A stretch of DNA of 64,000 nt from Phytophthora colocasiae (Eukaryota; Oomycota; Peronosporomycetes; Peronosporales; Peronosporaceae). Within the stretch, counting starts at the first letter, position 1, and every line of letters starts with the position of its first letter. The notes beneath the pieces were generated by a model. The model made no database searches. It was not told the DNA's origin and worked only from the letters and a program-made list of their open reading frames with translations. Below, one piece after another: positions 38,965 to 49,509 of the stretch. A program made the translations under genes and the position numbers. The DNA is taken from contig JAGKQI010000045.1 of assembly GCA_018806915.1 (NCBI GenBank), forward strand, positions 1,364,001 through 1,428,000. The letters run 5' to 3'.

Positions 38965-41188
38965 CTAATCTTCTGTCGGCACCGTCTCGATGTCACTTGT
39001 TCGTCTTTCAACAGGTGATGTTTCCCCCGTTACAGGTGCGGTAGTTGTTTCCACTGCCTTAACGGGAGAGCTGACTGTTCCGTTGCTTTCGCTATCAGTT
39101 GCTTTCGCTGGAGACGTAACAGGAGTGCTTGAAGCAGAAGAGCTATCCTGACGATTCTTTGCCCATCCGCCTGCCCGCACAACCTTAAGCTGAACCATTC
39201 GAATGTTAGTCCTAGGCACACTGGAGTAGTGCAGAAACTTCCAACGTACATCAGTGATGAGTTTCTTCACACGATCTGGCAGTTGGCAGTTCTCCTGAAT
39301 TCGCACAAGCACTGCGAAATACTCATCCATAGTTCTTCGAGATGCTGGACTCGATCCATCGAGCAAATCGCCCACCTAAGCAGAAATTAAACGCAGTGAG
39401 ATGACCTCAGCATGCCACAAAAAAAAAACGAAGTGCAGCACGTACAAGATTCAAAAGACTGCAAGCTGCTTCGATGATCTCCACATGAGGTTTCACTTCG
39501 TCATCAAGCATCATCGCCACGCAGACATGCATGATATTCTCGGTGAGCAATTGTCGGCGGAAAAGCTCGCCCACAAGCCCCACATTCTGCAGCATACATT
39601 TTCGTCGCCATGAATGCTGCCCCGGTGCGTTGCTTCCGTTCTTCTTGCTGGCCAAGTGCAAAGGCTGGCTGTCAGGTTCTTCGATGAGCGATTCGTAGCA
39701 TTTAGTCAGAAGAATCCTTCGAAAGTTGATCGTCTTGGCGCCATCTTTGAACTCTGGTGTCCGCTCCGACATGCCCGTGCACAACTTGGCATACGAATCA
39801 CTAACGAAGCGAGAGAATAACAGTTAGTGACGCGAGAGCATACCTCTCATCAATTGTTAAGCATTGTGTACCTTAAAGCAGGGTTTGCTATTGCGTGGTC
39901 GAAAAGCAATCCAATGATCTCTTGCATTGTGTGTGTGGAGCTAATCGTTAAAGCCCCAAACGACTCCAAGATAGAATCCACAGTATCGGGTTTGACGTCA
40001 TCTAGTAACCTGTTAAAAACAAAAATGTATTGTCAGTATTCATGTGAAAGAACAGGAATTTGTGTTCAGATGCAGCGTACGTAGCAATCCGGCGCTTGGC
40101 GATAATTGCTTCCTCTACCGGGTTGACCGGTTCTGCAGCAGGCGTTTTGTTCTTTCCATCCGACGCATTCGCACTTTCCTCGGCGGGTGGACCGGTATAA
40201 AGACCCATATTCATGGCAGCGGCATATTCCGTTGGGTTGAAATAGCATACCAACGACGCATCATACGACATGACATTGCGCTGCTGGCGGCTCTTGTCCT
40301 TTTTACCCTTCTTTCCCTTGTTTTCGCCCATAACAGCATCTGCTCCGATCGTATCTGCCCACGTGAAGTCTTCCGGCATCATTTCGTACAGTGGTTGAAA
40401 CTAATGGCAACAAGGGTACGATTTTGTAAAAATACTGCCACAAAATCATAAACTGCAGCTATTCAAACCTTTAGAAGCTCTGCAACAGTGTACACGAGTC
40501 TTCCTTTCACTTTGCTGCCAATTTTCTGCAGAAATGAGGAATTGGATCAGTATTTCTACGACCCCACACAGAAATCTCTCTCAATTCTCACCTTCGGAGG
40601 CGTAGGATTTCTTACGACTGGATGAATACTTTTAATCACACGATCCCCCACTGGCTGGAACTACACAACATCATACTACAGCTTCAGTCCCGAAAAAGCG
40701 TCATCTTCTTCCTCTCAACGTACCGTCAGCAAGTATTCCTTCGAGTAAATGAACCTATCATGCAATGGCGAGTATCCCTCCTGTAATACCCAGAGTGTAT
40801 GTCAGCCTTCAGCTAATCACGCAGCCATAAACTTCCTCCCGTACGTAAGAAATGGGTTCTCCGTTCTCATCGAGCGCCACATCGTGCCCAAATTCAGCAG
40901 CTCGCTCCAACGCCGTCTTACTACTGTCTGGAGAAGCTGCAGCTTTCGTTGGTGTCTCCACTTCACTCTTCTTCACTGGTGTTTTGTCCCTGTTACTGGT
41001 CGTCTTTTCCTTCACAGGAGACGCTACATTGGAAGATTTGACTGGGGAAGCTGTTGACTCCGATACTGGTGCCGAGAAGCTGTAAATAATTATGGTAAAA
41101 AGGTAAAAATGAGTGCAAAGAATGAGAGGTAAGTGGTGACTACGTACGTTGGGACCCACTCGCCCGCGTTCGGGTTAAGCTTGGACAT
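38965..41188 (-). CDS. Compact eIF4G-like translation initiation factor
   Basis: Nine exons: 41188-41148, 41079-40833, 40780-40724, 40660-40592, 40525-40469, 40400-40081, 40009-39872, 39800-39446, 39375-38965. The product has 564 residues. The N-terminus SKLNPNAGEWVPT is a PAM2-like motif for poly(A)-binding protein. SP/TP sites follow (SPVK twice, TPVK, TPTK). Two eIF4E-binding motifs Y-x4-L-L lie at 108-114 (YSKEYLL) and 150-156 (YTVAELL), each followed by FQP in the next exon. The MIF4G domain (about 265-470; LLDDVKPDTVDSILESFG, ACSLLNLV) binds eIF4A. Residue numbers are from my splice reading. It is much shorter than animal eIF4G. Confidence 0.85.
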
Positions 41189-43070
41189 GTTGCGGGGATG
41201 GAGCTGCTCGGTGCTGGCGGTGGTCTGCAATTCGTCTGGAAATACAAACACCAAGTCAATTCAAGAAGCGATTTTTAACCAATCCTGGAAAGGGAGTGTA
41301 AATCATAGCTTAATTCTCGTCAAGTAGCTTTTTTGAAAAAATACTGAGACGGGGGTTGTTGAAAGGGTTAATTGATTTAAAACGGTTAAACCTTGTAAAA
41401 ATTCTGTTGCGATCTCAGGTGAGATATTCGTACAACTATCGTAGGGGTAGTAGTGCGGCACGTTTGTGATCGAACGACCTTCGGACAACCGTGCGTCAGC
41501 TGGGGGCGTACAAAAAGAACACCAGGTCAAAGATAAATCTGAAGGAGGGCCAAGTACATTCAACAGTGTTGCAGCTAGCTGGCGGACGTCTTCAACGGCC
41601 AGGAGGCTACGTAATGTCTCTATAGCTCAATTGAACACGTGCTAATCCACACTTGATTGGTCGATAAAGACCACGACCGTGCTCCGTTTTTCTCTCAGTC
41701 GACGTTTCGCCCGCTGCCAGGAGTACCAGGTACTCCGATTGCTGGCCTGCCTAGTTGGCGTACTTCGGGTCGTTTAAGAGTGGGCTGGCCTCGGAGAGTG
41801 TACCGGGGAGTGGGTGAAGTGCTGGCAGGTGGTGCACAGACCAACAGGTCTGGGTGCTTTTGATTATTGGATTTGTGATTGATTTGCTTTAGGAAAAAAG
41901 AGCGCCCCAAGCATCTAATGACGACGTTCACGCGTAGGCTCTTTCAACGTTTTTGTGGAGCACATTCTGTGCCTGGCGACTTGGTGCTGGGCATGTGGAC
42001 AGCGACTCTCATGAACCACTGGTGCAGTAGCGTTTAGGATGGTTGGAGAGATTCTGCGTGGGGTCTTCTGGATCTGTAAACGTTAACAGCTCCATCGTGC
42101 AGGTCTGATGTGTCTGGGAGCTGACAGACGTTCGAACGCGGCAATGTACTCGATCACATTTGGGGCTGCATCAATGAAGAAGCAGGTCACGATGCAGTCC
42201 CAGCACTCTGCAACATCAAATGATAAAGTGTGAGCGAGCCATCAGTGCGATGCGTGAGATGGCTCTGGTAGAAGTAGTGTGCCTGGGGTGGCGGTGGCGT
42301 GGATGTACACGTTGTAAGCGGCGTGTTTAGTAGCGGCAGTCTGCCCCTCTCGCAATTTTTCAATGTCGAGTTGCTCAGCACCAGTGTGGATTCCATGGCT
42401 TTGGCGCAAACGGAGCGTGGGGTACTGTGCGTTTGACCATGGCAATAGTAATACCGGGGTCGTTGCCTCAGTCAACTGCCGGCGTCGTGTCGTGTATCCA
42501 CGAGTGGCTTTGCTCTTTCTGGTCCGTGTACGTGAGCAGATCCATTGCGTATATCTGGCGGGCTGTTCGTATGTCTTGTGGGTGGATTTTCGGCATGATG
42601 AAAGCGTCCAGAGAGGTATTGTCCGCATGAAAGCCTGAAGCGCATTTATTTCACACTGGTGACATCTTGTCAAGTGCGGAAGTTCTGCTTTAGACTCCAG
42701 GTCTGTATTTTTTCGACGTGGGAGCAGTGGCAAATCAAAAGGGGTTTCGCTCCGATAGAAGTGCTTCCGTTCTGCGGTGTCAATTCAGTCGGCCAGCTTG
42801 CGACAGTAACATGTGCAGGGTAAAGGCTACAACTTGTGGCAGTACCGTACTGCCACTGTAGTAAGGTAACGCAAATTCGGATCACTTATCCATATGGAAA
42901 TTGGTTTCTTCCCAGAGTAAAGTCAAATTCAAAAATACTTCGAGCAGAAACGATGATAATTGCAACGAAATCAATGATCACCACGCACGGCATTGGGACA
43001 CTTTGGTGAGCTTAGTAGAGTGTAATAGTCAGTGCCGGTCATCTCAAATCTCTCACTCATCTAATCGTCG
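41189..43070. other. Long region without a supported gene
   Basis: Minus-strand frames at about 41695-41930 and 42187-42733 are broken by stops and show no known domain; they may be remains of a mobile element. TACCAGGTACTCC-type sequence and other low-complexity stretches occur. Nothing else was recognised. Confidence 0.35.
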
Positions 43071-43598
43071 ATGCCGATGAGTGTCGTGAACATGTATCAA
43101 CTCATTTGGGATGGTCTTTGCGTAACGCATTTGTTGCTGACATTCATACTCGTCACTGATTGTGTTGCTTTCCACGACGAACCCACTCCAATGCCAATGC
43201 CTGCGCCTGTGAGCCAGTTTTCTACAGCACATGTGGACTGCTCACATCCTGATTCGCTACCTTCACGCCAAGTCAAAACTTCTAAATGGGATTGTACCCT
43301 TCGGCCATCAAACTTTGATCAATTAAACGATGACACCATTCGTGGCTTCGTGCAACAAAAGCGATTCCGTCGCGACTGGTTAGTGGACAACGAACCAGCA
43401 AATGCTAAGGTTGTCGTTTTTTTCAACTCCTTCTCAGATACACATCGTTGGCGAGACAAAGATGTACACTACTGGATCTCGAATCAACAAACGGATCACC
43501 AAAACGGGATTGAATCACTCAAGAATCAGGCTACATCTCAAATTGAAGAGCTGCTCGTACCTCAAACCCCGTGTTTGATAAGGTTGCTATGTCATTAG
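43071..43598 (+). CDS. Hypothetical protein with an N-terminal hydrophobic segment
   Basis: 175 residues, or fewer if translation starts at the ATG at 43092. The hydrophobic stretch near residues 15-35 (CVTHLLLTFILV) may be a signal peptide or anchor. It is followed by a Pro/Met-rich stretch (PTPMPMPAPV) and a charged region with WRDKDVHYWISNQ. No family recognised. It precedes the membrane-protein remnant and may be a broken part of the same locus. Confidence 0.35.
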   Translation: MPMSVVNMYQLIWDGLCVTHLLLTFILVTDCVAFHDEPTPMPMPAPVSQFSTAHVDCSHPDSLPSRQVKTSKWDCTLRPSNFDQLNDDTIRGFVQQKRFRRDWLVDNEPANAKVVVFFNSFSDTHRWRDKDVHYWISNQQTDHQNGIESLKNQATSQIEELLVPQTPCLIRLLCH

Positions 43599-43841
43599 AT
43601 CTTCAGTGGAAGTAGTTGTTTCTCAAGATCTTTAAAGATACACTTTTGTTTTCGAGTCCATGCTCCAAGAAACCAAATATTTACAGTAAACTTGTTATCC
43701 ACTTAGTGTAAACGAGTGACAACATGATGGTCGAATGCCTTCGGCGCCGTTAGGCTGGGCGGATGTCAATGTAAGTGGAGCTCCAAGGATGCTTGCTACT
43801 CGGTCCATCGACTTCAGCAAGTACAGGAATACATCCAAGAT

Positions 43842-44586
43842 TTGCAAATAGGCAGGGCACTGCTCATTTGTCTTCTGACATCGATCCCAAGCCTTATTGT
43901 GAGCTTATTGTGCGAGTTACCACCGCTGGCATCACCTACAGAAGGGGTGCATCGAAATGGGGTCTTTTTCTTTCGCTGTTGGTTGTCTATCAACTACGTT
44001 GGTGAGTGCAAATGGGTCAAGGCGTACCACATGGAATCGTGGCCATTGCTGCCCTTATTGCGATCGCAATCGAATTTACAGTAAGCGCTCTTACGGTCTT
44101 CCCTTTCCTTTTGATCTACTTGTTGCTGCACCTCCAAACGCTTCCGTGGTTCTGCCTGCTTCGCATTCATTCTGAGACCTCACTGGCTTCGAGATCCAAC
44201 GTTGTGGGAAGACGTTAAACGAGAACTTAACGTGTATCACTGCTTAGTAATGCTTACCGTTATTAACCCTTTGTACATATTTGGGTTTGTCTCTCTGGAA
44301 GGAGTCGGTCAATCCGTATTTGTTGTTGTTCTGCCTATTATCAAACTCGGAGCCAAGAATTTAGTCAACTACGTGCTGGAATGTTGCCACGACTTGAAAC
44401 CAGAGTAAGTCGTTTTCACAGTGGAGATTCTTAATGCTCTTTACGTTGCGAATGCTCTTCAGAGTGCGTCATCCTGGTCGTCAACCGCCATTATTATGTT
44501 TGTGGATGTGATACAACTGTGGATGTCCTTCGTTGATATTGTGAACCTTGTGAACGCGATTAAAATTTTGGCAAACAACATTTCCT
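43842..44586 (+). pseudogene. Degenerate multi-pass membrane protein
   Basis: Successive frames give hydrophobic pieces in one direction: FFFRCWLSINYVGECKW, then IAALIAIAIEFTVSAL with a Leu-rich helix, then LWEDVKRELNVYHCLVMLTV and VFVVVLPIIKLGAKNLVNYVL, then pieces near 44490-44570. At least two frame changes and stops separate them. It looks like one former gene with five or more membrane helices; family not identified. Confidence 0.5.
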
Positions 44587-44589
44587 CGT

Positions 44590-45346
44590 GGTGGCATTAG
44601 GAATAATTACTATGGGCAACGCGAAAACTACCCGAGTTCATGTTCGACAAGAGCAGGAAACAGATCAGAATACAGAATCAGAAACGAATGTTAGAGAGAA
44701 ATAGTAAACCCGAGCAATTCAGGTTTGCACCGCTCTGTTGTTCCAAATGCACAATGGCGCGTACAATCTGTCACTGGCCGGGCAAACAAATGAGCAGGTG
44801 TATTCAAGTATCTTGAACGTTTTGGCGTAGTATGCTCGAACTGGTATCTTTTGCTACGTCCATCCTGATCTGCTTGGATTTTCGTCCTTGCCGGCAACTA
44901 TATTTCGTGCTTGAAAGACATGAAACTATTGTGCAAGACAAACTAACTGTCGTCTTCCTCTACGTCATGCAAGTGCCTCTAACACATTTAGTAGGGTTTA
45001 TTTTTTGTGTTACGTTTACCTACCTAACTAACTCGGATTTCAGCTTTAAGTTTGCGTGGCTACGGTCAGATCTCTACCAACAATGAAATAACGCTAAAAA
45101 ATATGTTTCGCTGCAAAACTTCGTCAAACCTAGTCGAAGTTTAAAACCATGGTGGAGGGATGAGTGTTGCTGCATCCCATCCTGAACACGTTTGTTCCCA
45201 AAATACGCCTTCATACGTAAATCTGTAGAGCTAACATGCTTCGTCCCATAAGTCCACGCCAACGTAACCCCGTCCGTGCAAGACTCCTCAGTGAAAGACT
45301 CCCCATTTTACCACTTCACCTCGTCTGGACACCCCGTCTTATAAGA
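44590..45346. other. Intergenic region before the tandem membrane paralogs
   Basis: No supported gene. The CCCCATTTTACC stretch at about 45301 could be part of an oomycete initiator for the next gene. Confidence 0.4.
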
Positions 45347-45976
45347 ATGGCCAGTGCTAACCAAGCCACTATCGTGGTCGAAGAGACCAAAACACTACTC
45401 AAGACTCGATTGCTTGACGGTGAGAAGATTGTTTCTGAGTATGAAGAGAGTATGGGGTGTGTCTGGTTTTGGACAGCAGTCCGAGTTCGACGTATTCAGC
45501 TCACCACTCGCCGAATCATCTTCCGTGAGGTCTATCATCGAGTCTGTCGTAAATCACCTCCACTCCTGCGTCAAATCTTGTTTAAGGAGGTGTGCGAGGT
45601 TGCTTTGGATTATTCTGGAAATCTGAGCGTGCATTGGCTGGTGCATGTATTCAACTTCCTGGTGATCAGTGGGACCTTTGCCATGGGTGTTGCATTTCTC
45701 ATAATTGGAGTTTCTATCCGGGATACCTACGAAGCCGACACATATTACTATAGCGGAGACGACGGGAGTACCTGGATCGGTTTGGGTTCTTTTTCCCTAG
45801 TCATTTGGTTCATTTCAATAATTCTCTACATCATCCGCCTATGTCGCAAACCAGTCCCAGATATCGTGTTTGGAACTCGCTGCCCACAACTTTTGACCTT
45901 CGCAATTCGGATGCCGGACAAAGTAAAAAGAATCAAGCTGCTGGAGGAAGTCACTGCTCTGATGTACAAGAACTAG
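45347..45976 (+). CDS. Membrane protein with a split PH-like fold, paralog 1
   Basis: 209 residues from the ATG at 45347. The N-terminal half (LLDGEKIVSEYEE, then IQLTTRRIIFREV and LFKEVCEVALDYS) resembles the strands of a GRAM/PH-like domain with its LTTRRI strand. Two hydrophobic helices (about 105-130 and 150-175) form a hairpin. The C-terminal part, after a Cys-Arg-Lys turn, reads DIVFGTRCPQLLTFAI and ends in a helix (LLEEVTALMY), which would complete the PH-like fold. Known only by shape; no named family. The next gene is a close tandem copy. Confidence 0.6.
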   Translation: MASANQATIVVEETKTLLKTRLLDGEKIVSEYEESMGCVWFWTAVRVRRIQLTTRRIIFREVYHRVCRKSPPLLRQILFKEVCEVALDYSGNLSVHWLVHVFNFLVISGTFAMGVAFLIIGVSIRDTYEADTYYYSGDDGSTWIGLGSFSLVIWFISIILYIIRLCRKPVPDIVFGTRCPQLLTFAIRMPDKVKRIKLLEEVTALMYKN

Positions 45977-46479
45977 TTACTCGGCCACGCGATGAAATAT
46001 ACGATTGTTGTGGGTTTCTTCATAATATAATTCAACAAATACACATCTCATGTCGATATATCTACATGTAGTAAAGACTTTTTTGTCAACTTCTTGCCAA
46101 AGTCATTTATCGTGGATGTTTTTACCGCCGTGAATGGAACCCTTTCAAACTGAACACATCCTGAGAATCAAAGATGAATACTTAACTAGGGATATTTAGA
46201 TCCTTCATCACACAACTCCACCACAACCACTGTCGCACAATGTACCCCCCTCTCTCACAATCTAAATTTCGGTACGAAGGAATTCGGGTACCGGATTAAC
46301 TAGATTTGAAGTATTTTTAATTGAAGTCATGCCTGGTTAGCACTATCCGTCCCATACGTCCACGCCTCTCACAGCTCTGTCGCATGACGTAACCCCTTTG
46401 GCGGGACATACTCACCTCTTTCTCGCTTCCATCCACCGGCGAAACACCTCTTTCAACTTCACCTTTTCCTTCCAAGAAG

Positions 46480-47091
46480 ATGGCCAGTGCTGACCAGGTT
46501 CCTGTCGTTGTCGAGGGCACCAAATCACTACTCAGGACCCGACTCCTTGACGGAGAGAAGTTTGTTTCCGAGTACGAAGAGACCTTAGGATGCGTCGGGT
46601 GTTGGAAAGCAGTCCGAGTTCGATGCGTTCAACTCACCACCCGTCGCATCATCTATCGTGAGGTCTACTACCGACCCTGCCGTCAATCGCCTCCATTGCT
46701 GCGTCAAGTCTTGTTCAAGGAGGTGTGCGAAGTTGGTGTGGATTATTCCGGCAGTCTTGGCGTGCATTGGCTGGTGCATGTATTCAACTTCCTGGTAATC
46801 ACTGGAACGTTTATCGTAGGCATTGTACTCCTCATCTATGGAACGTCTTCTTTCGACAGAGGTTATGATACCATGGGTAATATCTTCACTGCTGCGGGCT
46901 CCTTATCAATGATCATCTGGTTCTGTACGATGGCTCTCTACATTTATCGCTTTTGCCGCAAACCAGTTCCAGATATCGTATTCGGGACTCGCTGCCCGCA
47001 GCTTTTGACGTTCGCAATTCGCCTACCGGACAAAGCACAAAGAATTAAGCTGCTGGAGGAAGTCACTGCTCTGATGTACAAGAGCCAGTGA
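46480..47091 (+). CDS. Membrane protein with a split PH-like fold, paralog 2
   Basis: 203 residues, about 75 percent identical to paralog 1 by eye. The same pieces are present: LLDGEKFVSEYEE, LTTRRIIYREV, HWLVHVFNFLVI hairpin, DIVFGTRCPQLLTFAI, LLEEVTALMY. The loop between the two helices differs most. Similar leader sequence (CCGTCCCATA followed by CACGCC) before both genes shows that the duplication included the upstream region. Confidence 0.6.
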   Translation: MASADQVPVVVEGTKSLLRTRLLDGEKFVSEYEETLGCVGCWKAVRVRCVQLTTRRIIYREVYYRPCRQSPPLLRQVLFKEVCEVGVDYSGSLGVHWLVHVFNFLVITGTFIVGIVLLIYGTSSFDRGYDTMGNIFTAAGSLSMIIWFCTMALYIYRFCRKPVPDIVFGTRCPQLLTFAIRLPDKAQRIKLLEEVTALMYKSQ

Positions 47092-47101
47092 ACCAACTTA
47101 A

Positions 47102-47955
47102 GGGCCTGTTCTGCAGATCAGCCTTATCAATAAGGCTGATGGCAAAATAATCACAAGCAGAACCGTTTGGCTGATTTTTGCATAATCTGTTTCTGCTGCA
47201 GAACACGTCTAGCGGACGATCAGCTGTAATCTAAAGCGCACTGTCAGGTGTTATAGTGCGCATCACATAAAATCAAAGCAGTATATTCAATTATGAAGTT
47301 GGCTACCAGACAACAAAAGCGTTACGCTGTGCTTGCCAAGATGCCTCAGGCCATGGACTTGTAAAGATGGTGTACATCTTCAACGACAGCTCTCACGAGT
47401 CAGGGGCATTTACTTCGATGGCGTATCCTCGTCTTCTTCAGTGAAGTACTCTCGAACCAGGAAGGCTCGGCCTTCATCATCCAATCCGTAAAACACGGTG
47501 GCAACTTCTTCCTGGTTGCTAGCACCCGACAGAAGTGCACCCGGTCTTCGGTATCAAGCACAGAGCCAAACTGGCTAATAAACTTTTTGATGGCAGTGTC
47601 AGCTCGCGTGAGCTGGTGCACTTGGGCTCGCGAGACAAAATCGCGGAAGACATGTGGCGAGACTACTTGATGGAGTTGGCGGAGCGCCACGGTGAGGTAG
47701 TTATCTAGCTAGGTCCAAAACCATTCCCCATCAATGACCCATCAATGAATTTGCTTTTAAAGGTGACCACTGACAACCAGTTTGGCTGATCATCTATACG
47801 CCGGAATTCGGGCTGGTGAGATAATCCAAATGAGGGCATGTATTTAGATGTCTGGTGCATGCAGAACACGACAGATTATCGGAAAATCAGCCAAACCAAT
47901 AATACCATCTGAAAGAGGCCCGATCAGCCATAATACGTGTCTGCAGAACAGGCCC
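47102..47955. mobile_element. Non-autonomous Harbinger-type element
   Basis: 854 bases, terminal inverted repeats GGGCCTGTTCTGCAGA, TAA target duplications (47099-47101, 47956-47958). Further shared motifs (GTTTGGCTGATTTT) lie inside both ends. It starts 8 bases after the stop of the membrane paralog. The minus strand holds a fragment that looks like the end of a captured gene (VFYGLDDEGRAFLVREYF, stop about 47414); no transposase. Confidence 0.85.
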
Positions 47956-47958
47956 TAA

Positions 47959-48383
47959 CAAATTGGACAAGGTTCTTCTCCGTAGCGGAAACTGTTGAAT
48001 CCATCACATCACATTGTTTGAACAGACTTCTCCAGGCCAGCTTGTCAATACCGTACAGCTAAAACTTCATTGACAGCGCTAGAAAACGTTTTCTCTCGAG
48101 TTTACTTTTTCTGAAGTTTTTTTTATTCTGTGTGAAGCTTCTGCTCTATCTATCTGTGCTTGGTAGTCTACTTTTTTTCGGTTCTCCTTGCTGACGACGG
48201 CTGTGCGCAATATGCAAATAAACAACAAACGCAGGATCCTTCCACACGTCGTTGGTACAAATCTTCGTCTCCTGCCTTCATCTTCACTCAAAGTTCGCGT
48301 TCTCAATGCTTTGTAGGCCAAAAAGTTCCCTCCTGTTTCACACCGCACGTACTCTGCTCCTGCGTGATCCCTACTGGAAGTAC
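47959..48383. other. Intergenic region
   Basis: No supported gene; it includes the 3' flank of the La-motif gene. Confidence 0.4.
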
Positions 48384-49156
48384 CTATGCCTTCGTCTCAT
48401 CAACAGGCGTTTCTCCTTCCGCAAGCTTGATGTACCGCGGCACACCATATCCACCTTCAGCATTGGGCCAGACCCACATCTGCCAGCCTTCACGAAGACG
48501 AATCTTCTCGTTCTCCTCGTCCAATTCGATCGTCTCCGAATCCTTCATAGCTTCCAGCAGAGAATCGTAGTCCTGGTGAACCGAGTACACGGCCTGGAAG
48601 CTGCCCACAAAGGCCAGAGGGACAAATCCGTCCACATCCATGTGTTGACGCAAGAAAATATCACGCACCAAGTTGTCCGACGTGAAGTAGAATTCACTAA
48701 ATGGTCCATAAAAAAAATATCAGTAAAAAAAAAACTTTTAACAAGAACAATGTCCATCAATACGTACATTTGGTTCTTGGCCCACTGAGCAGTCACCTTG
48801 ACATCAGGAGTGGGTACGTACACGCCATTGTAGTACGAGCCATTGCTGTCTCCATTCTGACGACGTCCAAAGCGTCCACCACGCGGTCCACGACGAGACT
48901 GTTGGTGTCCTCCACGAGGTCGAACGTCCACCTGAGTGTCCACCTGAACTTCCTTTTTTTGGTCACGTTCAATTGCTACCACATTGTCTTCGCCTTCCAT
49001 TGGGAATTGTGACCAATTGAGTTTTCCCTTACGCTTGGGCTTAACGGAGCGTGGAGCAGCAGACGGTTGGGGCTTGTCGCTCACCTCTTCAGCCTCTACA
49101 AGGCGATACTTGACGGCCCCCTCAGGAGCTTCTACGTCCGTCGCGTTCAGGCCCAT
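48384..49156 (-). CDS. La-motif (LARP-type) RNA-binding protein
   Basis: Two exons, 49156-48768 and 48696-48384, intron 71 bases (GTACGT...TTTAG); 233 residues. The N-terminal half is basic with RGG-type stretches (RPRGGHQQSRRGPRGGRFGRR, about 85-105) after KRKGKLNWSQF. The La motif spans the splice: QIEFYFTSDNLVRDIFLRQ, then MDVDGFVPLAFVGSF and a winged-helix end. LARPs bind mRNA 5' or 3' ends and regulate stability and translation. No RRM follows, and at this size it resembles a trimmed LARP1 or LARP4-like protein. The exact subfamily is not decided. Confidence 0.85.
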
Positions 49157-49505
49157 CGACTGAATTTTGCTACGAAGTTTGTGGTCTACTTACTGGTTCA
49201 ATAGGCGAAATGGGCTGCGCTCTTCGCCGCCAGTCAAAAGTTGTGTACAAGTGGTGTTTGATGGAAACCTGTGATATAGAATTTGTAAGTTGTGGGAATG
49301 ATATATGGTAGGAGACTGGAATGTGGGGTGGTACACACTACATTTGTTTTTGGGGTGATAGGAACGGAAACAAGAATGTGGTGTTTGCCACCTTGTATTC
49401 TTGTTGGTCTTGTCTATACAAATCGAAGGATGTCACTGGTACACTGTCAAATCTTAAAATGACATGCACATGTGGTTGTGAATCAAGTCTCTTCTGAAAA
49501 TTTTT
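49157..49505. other. Upstream region of the La-motif gene
   Basis: No gene recognised; it borders the piggyBac insertion. Confidence 0.4.
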
Positions 49506-49509
49506 TTAA

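Noticed and set aside
42187..42733. Minus-strand frames of up to 163 codons
   Set aside because: No known domain, and the frame changes and stops around them give no consistent protein.
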